From Candidatus Aminicenantota bacterium (GTDB lineage: Bacteria > Acidobacteriota > Aminicenantia > Aminicenantales > Aminicenantaceae): a stretch of 6,728 bases of DNA. The stretch lies in the NCBI GenBank assembly GCA_023135995.1, contig JAGLRY010000472.1, positions 1 through 6,728 of the forward strand, in the 5' to 3' direction. Numbering within the stretch: the first letter of the stretch is position 1; each line of letters opens with the position of its first letter. Below, one piece after another: positions 1 to 5,850 of this stretch. The notes beneath the pieces are model-generated. The model was given only the letters and a program-made list of their open reading frames with translations. It was not told where the DNA came from and searched no databases. The position numbers and the translations under genes were made by a program.

Positions 1-612
1 GTCGTTGAATATCTGGTAATTCTGTTGGGTCCCATCCCGTCCGGAGCTTATTTTGAGGAAATTTTCGATGTAGTTCCACTGCCGGACGACGTGAGAAAAA
101 TCCATGCCCTCGCTCTTCAAGACTTTTTTCATCGATCCAAGAGCTTCTCTGCACTGTGCATGTGTATCTGTCTGATCAGGATGGTTAGAAAGCCCTGCGG
201 CGTAGACTTCTGTGAATAGTGGCGACTCAACCGTAGCGTACCGGATGCCTTCACAGTTTTTGTAATGGATTTTTCCCTTGTCTGGATGCGACAGTAGGAC
301 CACATCCAGTGACACAAGCTTTCCCTCTTCAGGGTATTGGGCCACAAAACTCGTGGGTGGGATATTGGTCTTGTAAAACTCCTGCACTATCGATGTGCCC
401 AAGGTTTTCTTTCGATAATAATCGTCATTATCCTCAGCCCGGATAAAGAACGTCTCCATGAGAACGTTAGACAGATCCAGCTCAGCGGCATGGGCCTTTT
501 CCTCCAGCGCTTTCAGGCACTCTTCCAGTTGCTCACCGAAGCTCAAACCGTGAAGGGGAAGCACACTCAAAAATGTCTTGCTGCAGATTTCCTGCTCTGA
601 ACTGTTGATCAT
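1..612 (-). CDS. Rid/YjgF-fold chorismatase-like protein, 3' end missing (cut by window edge)
   Basis: The first 204 codons are present with no stop; the gene continues past position 1. Two tandem Rid-like segments can be seen. Residues about 20-110 contain a Gln-bearing helix (Q28), LDLSNVLMETFFI (45-57) and PPTSFV (85-90). Residues about 136-204 contain VYAAGLSN, Q153, L158 and M161, then VVRQWNY (175-181). A double Rid-like fold with an R-x-W-N-Y motif followed by a Tyr/Phe-rich stretch (here NYQIFND) resembles chorismatases of the FkbO/Hyg5/XanB2 type, which cleave chorismate to pyruvate and a dihydroxylated or hydroxybenzoate product. Their catalytic residues lie further toward the C-terminus, outside this window, so activity cannot be judged. 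The position after a complete chorismate operon fits a chorismate-using role. The ATG at 612 has no Shine-Dalgarno at normal distance; AGGAGA lies 25 bases upstream. Alternatively it could be a non-enzymatic or deaminase Rid relative. The fold is fairly sure, the function inferred. Confidence 0.62.
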   Translation of the reverse strand, partial: MINSSEQEICSKTFLSVLPLHGLSFGEQLEECLKALEEKAHAAELDLSNVLMETFFIRAEDNDDYYRKKTLGTSIVQEFYKTNIPPTSFVAQYPEEGKLVSLDVVLLSHPDKGKIHYKNCEGIRYATVESPLFTEVYAAGLSNHPDQTDTHAQCREALGSMKKVLKSEGMDFSHVVRQWNYIENFLKISSGRDGTQQNYQIFND

Positions 613-647
613 GGCCCTATTATAATCAGATTGGTCTTCTCCTACAA
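612..647 (-). promoter_or_regulatory. Predicted sigma-70-like promoter before the chorismatase-like gene
   Basis: A perfect TATAAT lies at 619-624, with TTGTAG (3 of 6 matches to TTGACA) at 642-647 and a 17-base spacer. Six bases (AGGGCC) separate TATAAT from the ATG at 612, so the expected start of transcription is the A of the ATG itself, giving a leaderless message. This is in the only sizeable gap of the operon (613-679), and no hairpin with a T-run is visible there. The gene may therefore be read both from the operon and from its own promoter. The -35 match is weak and the site is a prediction from spacing and consensus only. Confidence 0.5.
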
Positions 648-679
648 CTCGCGTATGTGTTCTCCTTTCTAGAATCAAT

Positions 680-1666
680 TCAAATAGTAAAGGAGAATGA
701 GTTAAGCAACATCAAGTCTGCCAGGACTATGGCTGCGGCCGCCTCCACGATCACAGGAACGCGGAGAGCGATACATGTATCGTGTCGCCCTTCGACCACC
801 AGGTCGGTTTGCTGTCCTGTTTTGATATTGACTGAGCGCTGCTTTTGTTTGATGCTGGATGTGGGCTTGACTGCCACTCGGAATTGGATGGGATTGCCGT
901 TTGAGATCCCTCCGTTGATGCCTCCGGAGTGATTCGTCTCTGTTGTGCCGTCTTTGTCTATGATCAGATCGTTGTGCTCAGTTCCTGTCATACGTGCCGA
1001 GCGAAAACCAGAGCCGAATTCAACTCCCTTGATAGCCGGGATAGAGAAGAGGATATGGCTCAAAAGGGATTCTGCAGAATCGAAGAAAGGCTCTCCCAAT
1101 CCCGGGGGAATTCCTTTGCACTCGCATTCCACGATCCCTCCGATGGAATCTTGTTTTTTTTGCGCCGCTTCAGTGGCCTCCTGGATCTTGGTGCTCCCGC
1201 CCGCTTCAGTGATTCGCGCTTGTATTGAAACAGGGGCAAGAATTTTTTTGGCGACAACTCCTGCGGCGACGATTCCCAGAGTGAGCCGCCCGGAAAAGTG
1301 CCCTCCACCTCTGTAGTCTTGGAAGCCTCCGAATTTTTTTTGTGCGGTAAAGTCGGCGTGCCCGGGCCGGGGAACATCCTTGATGGCTTCATAAACACTG
1401 GGATCGATGTCCTTATTAACAAACAACACATGGATGGGCGATCCCGTGGTCTTCCCTTCGAACACCCCGCTCAGCAGTTGTGGGCGGTCGGCTTCCTTCC
1501 TGGTCGTGGTCCCTGCGAGAGATGGATTGCGTCTTTGGATATCCGGGTCGAAATCTTTCTCTTCGAGTGGGATGCCGGCAGGGCAGCCGTCTAAAATAAT
1601 GCCTAAAGAAGGTCCGTGAGACTCGCCGTAGATGCTGAGGCGAAAGATCCGGCCGAAACTATTCAT
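680..1666 (-). CDS. aroC: Chorismate synthase
   Basis: AroC makes chorismate from 5-enolpyruvylshikimate-3-phosphate by 1,4-trans-elimination of phosphate, using reduced FMN without net redox change; it is the seventh shikimate step, in the cytoplasm. All family signatures are visible: GESHG at residues 14-18 (catalytic H17), RPGHADFT at 100-107 (catalytic H103), DYRGGGHFSGR at 117-127, GGINGGISNG at 248-257, VKPTSSI at 266-272 and RHD at 294-296. The last signature reads RHDTC where most members have RHDPC. At 328 residues it is shorter than the usual 350-390, ending about 12 residues after LADLML; the missing part is the variable C-terminal tail, so the catalytic body looks complete. The ATG start is fixed by an AGGAGG 8 bases upstream, inside the end of aroA, with which it overlaps by 8 bases. 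Stop codon is TGA. Confidence 0.97.
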   Translation of the reverse strand: MNSFGRIFRLSIYGESHGPSLGIILDGCPAGIPLEEKDFDPDIQRRNPSLAGTTTRKEADRPQLLSGVFEGKTTGSPIHVLFVNKDIDPSVYEAIKDVPRPGHADFTAQKKFGGFQDYRGGGHFSGRLTLGIVAAGVVAKKILAPVSIQARITEAGGSTKIQEATEAAQKKQDSIGGIVECECKGIPPGLGEPFFDSAESLLSHILFSIPAIKGVEFGSGFRSARMTGTEHNDLIIDKDGTTETNHSGGINGGISNGNPIQFRVAVKPTSSIKQKQRSVNIKTGQQTDLVVEGRHDTCIALRVPVIVEAAAAIVLADLMLLNSFSFTI

Positions 1667-2912
1667 CGACTTTTCCTCCTATTGAAGCAAGATCCTTAAA
1701 AAAATCAGGGTAAGATTTATTCACACATTCTGCGCCTTCGATTGTGATCGGCTGTTTGGCATTGATCGCCAGAATGGCCATTGCCATGGCGATCCTGTGA
1801 TCTTTGTGGCTTTGGGCTACGCCTCCGTGGATGTTCCCCCCTTGGATCTCCATGTTTCCACCCGTGATGCTTAATGCGATCCCCATCCTGGATAATTCCT
1901 TCCGGAGAGCTGAGATTCTATCGCTCTCTTTGAATTGAAGCCGGTCCACTCCCCTGAGGCTGCTTTTTCCCCGGCAGGAACATGCCAGGACCGACAGTGG
2001 AGGGACGAGGTCTGGGCTGTCGGTGGCATCGAAATCAAAGGGAAGCAGTTCTTTTTTTTGAACCCGCACCGCATCTGGAGTGACACGAACGTGTGCTCCA
2101 CAATCCTCGAGAACCTCGAGGATCTTTCTGTCGGGTTGGGGAGATCGGACATCAAGACCCTTGAGAGTGAGATCCCCTCCGACGGCTGCGGCTACGAGAA
2201 GGAAGGCTGCGCCGCTCCAGTCGCCTTCCACAGTGAATCCCTGGGGATGGAACGTTTGATTTCCCTTGATAGAGAAACGGGCATAATTATCATGCGGAGT
2301 GCGAACACCACAGGATTCCAGGACTTTTAATGTCAAGTCGATGTAAGGCCGGCTGGTTAGGTTTTCGACGTGGAGCTCGGAATCTCCTTCCGCTCTGGGT
2401 AAAGCCATCAACAAGCCGGTGAGAAATTGAGAGCTGATCGAGCCGTCCACTTCAGCTCTTCCTCCCTTTAAGGGACCGTGAACTGTGATGGGTGGGTGTC
2501 CGTTATGAGTCGTACACCTGACACCCAGGTCTTTGAGGGGCATCACCAACATATCCATCGGCCTGGATCGGAGCGAACCTTCTCCGTGAAGCGTGAGCTC
2601 ATCCGGCCACAGAGAAGCGATGGGAGTGAACATCCGAATGCACAGTCCGGACTCTCCGCAGGACAATTCCCTGACGGAGGGGGAGAATCCCCCTTTTATG
2701 ACCACCCGGTCTTTTTGACGGGTGACTTCTGCTCCCAGCTTTGAGGCCACATCGAGGGAGGCCAGGCAATCCGTACTGTATGAGGGATTCCTGATCTCAG
2801 TGGTTTTCCCCTCCGCCAAAAGAGCGGCGGCTGTCATCCTCTGCATGGCGCTCTTCGAGGGAGGAGCAAAAAGCTCTCCCTCAATCAGCGAAGGCGTAAT
2901 GGATCTCATCAT
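1659..2912 (-). CDS. aroA: 3-phosphoshikimate 1-carboxyvinyltransferase (EPSP synthase)
   Basis: This enzyme transfers the enolpyruvyl group of PEP to shikimate-3-phosphate (sixth step), through a two-domain inside-out barrel. With the ATG at 2912 it is 417 residues, close to the usual 420-430. Visible landmarks are PSKSAMQR at 18-25 (K20, S21, R25), SISSQFLTGLL at 158-168, SRPYIDLT at 187-194, GDWSGAAF at 230-237, D301, FKESDR at 327-332, SHKDHRIAMA at 368-377 (R373) and NKSYP at 398-402 (K399). The PEP loop reads CGESGLCIRMF (85-95) instead of the common GNAGTAMRPL. An in-frame GTG at 2948 is less likely: it has no Shine-Dalgarno and would put 12 poorly conserved residues before the conserved start. 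The chosen ATG has only a weak AGAGA upstream and overlaps the aroE-aroK end by 32 bases, suggesting coupled translation. It carries an A8 run (2052-2059) with the frame intact. Confidence 0.96.
   Translation of the reverse strand: MMRSITPSLIEGELFAPPSKSAMQRMTAAALLAEGKTTEIRNPSYSTDCLASLDVASKLGAEVTRQKDRVVIKGGFSPSVRELSCGESGLCIRMFTPIASLWPDELTLHGEGSLRSRPMDMLVMPLKDLGVRCTTHNGHPPITVHGPLKGGRAEVDGSISSQFLTGLLMALPRAEGDSELHVENLTSRPYIDLTLKVLESCGVRTPHDNYARFSIKGNQTFHPQGFTVEGDWSGAAFLLVAAAVGGDLTLKGLDVRSPQPDRKILEVLEDCGAHVRVTPDAVRVQKKELLPFDFDATDSPDLVPPLSVLACSCRGKSSLRGVDRLQFKESDRISALRKELSRMGIALSITGGNMEIQGGNIHGGVAQSHKDHRIAMAMAILAINAKQPITIEGAECVNKSYPDFFKDLASIGGKVDE
1675..1680 (-). promoter_or_regulatory. Strong ribosome binding site of aroC
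   Basis: AGGAGG on the minus strand, 8 bases before the aroC ATG. It is formed by the codons for two glycines close to the AroA C-terminus, so the site is embedded in the upstream gene. It fixes the aroC start at 1666. Confidence 0.85.
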
Positions 2913-4194
2913 AGATGTTCTCTGCTGTTTTCTCGGGATTTGTCTCACTTAAGACTAAAAGGTCAGCGGCCTGAGCGTAATGGGGGATTCGTCTATGGAA
3001 CAAGGTCTGTGGTTTTTCTCCCTGCCCTTCTGTATCCAAAAGAGGCCTCGAGCGCGGATCGATCCTCTGGAGACTGGATTCGAGGGAGGCATAAAGCCAG
3101 ATGACAAGAGAATTCCGGCTGAGTGTATCGCGGTTGGCAGGATCTTGAAGGATACCTCCTCCGCAGGCATAGACCGTGTTCTTGTCTTTATGAATTTCAG
3201 ACAGCGTGGACTTCTCCAAGGTGCGGAAGTCTTGTTCGCCCTTGAGGCGGAAGATATCCGAAACGGTCTTTCCCTCTCGCTCTTCGATCACAGCGTCAAT
3301 GTCCTTAAAAGAATAACCCAGTTTTTTCGCGATTATTCGCCCAATCGTGGTCTTGCCGCATCCCATAAAACCGATCAGGGATATATTGTCACAATTCTCC
3401 TTTGATTTAAAGTCAGAAGAAAGGGTGTCTTTCATGCACTTCCGGTCTGCGTCCTTTCCAGTGAAGAGCTTGTAGACAGGAATAGCCTGGTTGAGAAGCC
3501 ACTCTTCACCGCGGATGATAGTACAGCCTTGAGACAGTGCTATGTCGCTCAATGGAGAGTGCGGATAATTTGCGTCAAAGACGACATGAGATGGGCGCAG
3601 CCATTCTTTCCGGATGGGATTGATTCGGGGGGCAAGTGTGGATACCACTATCTCTGTCGTGTTCAAAAGGGATCTCAAGTCATCCAAGGAAGCTGCCTGG
3701 CAGCCAAATGTTTTTGCTGCTTGGACGGCTTTGGCGTGAGTTCTGTTCGCCACGATTACATTTGCGCCTTCTTGAACGAGGCCATACACTGCGGCTCTGC
3801 CTGCGCCGCCTGCCCCCAACACAAGGCAATGGTGTTCCTGAAGTCGGAGGCCCAGTTGTTTCAAAGAGGAAGTCACTCCAATGTGGTCTGTATTGAATCC
3901 ATTCAGTAAGCCCTTATCCTTGACCACAGTGTTCACAGCATCGATGGCCGCAGCCGCAGGGTCGGTCTTGTCCAGTTTTTGCAAAATGGTCTGCTTGAAC
4001 GGCGAAGTGACATTCATGCCAGACAGGCCGATTTCCTCAAAAAATGAAATGGCTTCAGAAGCCTTCTCTACCGAGATCCTGATATAAACAGCCTTTTCCT
4101 CGTTGTCTTGGAATAATCGGTTAAAAAGGAGGGGGCTTTTGCTGTGCAATACAGGATTTCCTGTCACAGCAAAAATTTTCTTTGTCTCACTCAT
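2881..4194 (-). CDS. aroE-aroK: Bifunctional shikimate dehydrogenase / shikimate kinase (AroE-AroK fusion)
   Basis: One 437-residue chain carries steps four and five: NADPH reduction of 3-dehydroshikimate to shikimate, then ATP phosphorylation to shikimate-3-phosphate. The AroE part (about 1-248) shows GNPVLHSKSP (12-21), MNVTSPFK with catalytic K67, NTD with catalytic D103, the nucleotide loop GAGGAGRA (127-134), NRT (150-152, which favours NADP) and Q236 near its end. A polar linker (about 249-268) leads to AroK (about 269-437), with Walker A GFMGCGKTT (275-283), DID (298-300), R324, CGGG (344-347), the lid SRPLL (382-386) and RIPHY (402-406). Both active sites look complete. There is no stop, gap or internal start signal between the halves, so the fusion is genuine in this sequence. 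The start ATG overlaps the aroD stop by 4 bases (ATGA) with no clear Shine-Dalgarno, implying coupling to aroD. Such fusions are uncommon; aroD-aroE is the more familiar pairing. Confidence 0.95.
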   Translation of the reverse strand: MSETKKIFAVTGNPVLHSKSPLLFNRLFQDNEEKAVYIRISVEKASEAISFFEEIGLSGMNVTSPFKQTILQKLDKTDPAAAAIDAVNTVVKDKGLLNGFNTDHIGVTSSLKQLGLRLQEHHCLVLGAGGAGRAAVYGLVQEGANVIVANRTHAKAVQAAKTFGCQAASLDDLRSLLNTTEIVVSTLAPRINPIRKEWLRPSHVVFDANYPHSPLSDIALSQGCTIIRGEEWLLNQAIPVYKLFTGKDADRKCMKDTLSSDFKSKENCDNISLIGFMGCGKTTIGRIIAKKLGYSFKDIDAVIEEREGKTVSDIFRLKGEQDFRTLEKSTLSEIHKDKNTVYACGGGILQDPANRDTLSRNSLVIWLYASLESSLQRIDPRSRPLLDTEGQGEKPQTLFHRRIPHYAQAADLLVLSETNPEKTAENIYDEIHYAFAD

Positions 4195-4823
4195 CGAAGG
4201 GCATCCAGGATGCTCTTGAGGCGTTGCCTGTCCAGCTGACCATCAGCAGTTTCTTTCCCGGGAGCCAATGAGGCATACGTGAAGGGAGCGCCGAGAAAAA
4301 GTGAGGAAATTCGCGTGAACGTCCCTTTTTTGCCCAGCCCGATTGCGATGATGTTTTTCTCATTTTGGTAGAGGGAGAGGATTCGGGCACAGTCGGCAGA
4401 AGAGTGGACGCGACACGCGATCTTGGCAATATCCGCCTCCAGCAGAAAGCACCGGCCGAGGATATTCTCCAATTCTGTCATCTGTGGTGTGTGTTCCAGA
4501 TTGTGGTAGGAGACGATCAGCTTGCAATCATGGTCTTTGGCTTTGTCCACAATTTTATTGAAATAATCGGCATCCGCGTCGACCTCGATATCCACATAAG
4601 ATGCACCGGCGGTGATGGCGGCGAGGAGGAGAGACTCTCTTTGCTGTTCACTCTTCGTTCCTGGACGGCAGGTAGCAATGATGTTTACGGGCAGAGCAAA
4701 GAGTTCCTGGATCTCGTCTTCTGAAAAATCCGTCTGGTCGATCCGGAGTTCCGCCAATGCAGAATCCAACAGTGCATTCCTGCATCGACCGAGATCACGC
4801 TCTGCGATGCTAACACAGATCAT
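4191..4823 (-). CDS. aroD: 3-dehydroquinate dehydratase, type I
   Basis: This enzyme removes water from 3-dehydroquinate to give 3-dehydroshikimate (third step) through a Schiff base on a lysine, in a TIM barrel. From the ATG at 4823 it is 210 residues, compact for the type I family (usually 220-250). Expected active-site residues are present in order: AELR (E25, R27), DIE (E80), SYH (H107), DIAK with the Schiff-base lysine K134, TFTRIS (R171) and GQ (Q196). The reading frame stays open 13 codons further upstream, but GGAGGAG 7 bases before the 4823 ATG and the family's start pattern (MICVSI) fix this start. It overlaps the end of aroB by 14 bases and the aroE-aroK start by 4. The unrelated type II dehydroquinase is excluded by the lysine motif and fold pattern. 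Confidence 0.95.
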   Translation of the reverse strand: MICVSIAERDLGRCRNALLDSALAELRIDQTDFSEDEIQELFALPVNIIATCRPGTKSEQQRESLLLAAITAGASYVDIEVDADADYFNKIVDKAKDHDCKLIVSYHNLEHTPQMTELENILGRCFLLEADIAKIACRVHSSADCARILSLYQNEKNIIAIGLGKKGTFTRISSLFLGAPFTYASLAPGKETADGQLDRQRLKSILDALR

Positions 4824-5838
4824 GGATGGACTCCTCCAATTCATGAAATGAGATCTTTGCAACTTCGGGGGTGCCGATGTCCTTGAGGAAAACGAAGTGA
4901 ATGCGGTCGGCCTCCCTCTTTTTATCCTTCCTTATGGCAGCCAGGACTCTCGTCTTATCGAAGGCGCTGTCCATGGGAAGCTTTATTTTATAAAAGAGGG
5001 AGAGGATCTTCTCGGATTCCTTGGCCCCGAGCTTTTTTTTCTTTTCCGAGTATCTGACAGCAAAACCCATCCCCAGGCTTATCGCTTCGCCGTGGGATAG
5101 GCGTGTGGTCTTTTCGATGGCGTGACCTAGGGTATGGCCGAAATTGAGTATGCGACGCTCTCCGGATTCCCGTTCATCCCTTTCCACGACAGCAGCCTTA
5201 ACAGCGATAGAGTCGCGTACAACTCTTTGGAAAAAAGCTCGGTCTACGGAATCCTTTTTTTCAAAGTGACGTTCCAGAAAGGAAAAAAGCTCGGGGTCCC
5301 CAATGAGTGCATGTTTGAGGATCTCTGCGAGTCCGTTGAGGATCTCTATCTGGGGAAGCGTGTCGAGCAGCTCCAGGTCGCAGATCACGAAACGAGGCTG
5401 ATTGAACGTCCCGATGATATTTTTGTATCCTCGGAAATTGATCGCGTTTTTCCCTCCCACACTGGCATCGACCTGTGCAAGGAGAGATGTGGCAACGAAC
5501 CCGAAATCCAATCCTCGCATGTAGGTCGAGGCCGCAAATCCAGCGAGGTCGCAGACAACGCCGCCTCCGATGCCTACGATGAAGGTCGAGCGGTCTGCCT
5601 CGTAGTCAAGAAGCTTCGCGTAGATCTCTTTTAAGGTTTCGAGGTTTTTTATGTGTTCGCCACTCTCCAGTTCTATCAGGTTAAAGTCTGGAAAGAGATG
5701 GTGGTAATGGTTTTTGACATGTGTATCGGTGATTATGATGCACTTTGTGGGGGGGAGATACTTAGGAAGATTTTGAAGGCGTTCTCCCACCAGGACCTTG
5801 GATATCCCGGTCTGCCCGTGTATTTCAAAAATATCCAC
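4810..5838 (-). CDS. aroB: 3-dehydroquinate synthase
   Basis: AroB converts DAHP to 3-dehydroquinate (second step) using NAD and a divalent metal, usually zinc. The 342-residue length is typical. Motifs include GIGGGVVCDLAGF (89-101) for the nucleotide, TSLLAQVDASVGGKNAIN (117-134) for substrate and metal-site architecture, and the three likely metal ligands E172 (LAEILKH), H235 (NFGHTLGHAIE) and H249 (SHGEA). KDKK (304-307) is also conserved. The start is uncertain: only 12 bases follow the aroF stop, there is no ATG, and the GTG at 5838 overlaps the AGGAG (5838-5842) that should serve as its ribosome site. An ATT at 5832, 5 bases after AGGAG, is the alternative, differing by two residues. 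The 3' end overlaps aroD by 14 bases. An A8 run at 5033-5040 encodes part of a lysine-rich stretch. Confidence 0.95.
   Translation of the reverse strand: MDIFEIHGQTGISKVLVGERLQNLPKYLPPTKCIIITDTHVKNHYHHLFPDFNLIELESGEHIKNLETLKEIYAKLLDYEADRSTFIVGIGGGVVCDLAGFAASTYMRGLDFGFVATSLLAQVDASVGGKNAINFRGYKNIIGTFNQPRFVICDLELLDTLPQIEILNGLAEILKHALIGDPELFSFLERHFEKKDSVDRAFFQRVVRDSIAVKAAVVERDERESGERRILNFGHTLGHAIEKTTRLSHGEAISLGMGFAVRYSEKKKKLGAKESEKILSLFYKIKLPMDSAFDKTRVLAAIRKDKKREADRIHFVFLKDIGTPEVAKISFHELEESIHDLC
4831..4837 (-). promoter_or_regulatory. Strong ribosome binding site of aroD
   Basis: GGAGGAG on the minus strand, 7 bases before the ATG at 4823 and inside the 3' end of aroB. It decides between this ATG and an open frame that continues upstream. 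Confidence 0.82.
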
Positions 5839-5850
5839 TCCTGTTTCTCG

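Noticed and set aside
337..600. Plus-strand open frame of 87 codons and neighbouring short frames
   Set aside because: They are shadows of the chorismatase-like gene, whose opposite frame is open for 204 codons with Rid-like motifs.
613..679. Possible terminator or small RNA in the spacer after aroC
   Set aside because: No GC-rich hairpin followed by a T-run is visible on either strand; the promoter elements account for its recognisable structure.
2913..2948. In-frame GTG extension of AroA by 12 residues
   Set aside because: There is no Shine-Dalgarno before the GTG, and the added residues precede the normal family start.
2980..3405. Plus-strand open frame of 141 codons
   Set aside because: It is antisense to the shikimate kinase half of the fusion, with no domain pattern or expression signal.
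4824..4862. Upstream extension of AroD by 13 residues
   Set aside because: The downstream ATG has an optimal GGAGGAG, and the extension has no family counterpart.
5134..5634. Plus-strand open frame of 166 codons
   Set aside because: It lies wholly antisense to aroB, has no recognisable motifs, and is explained by the codon bias of the real gene.
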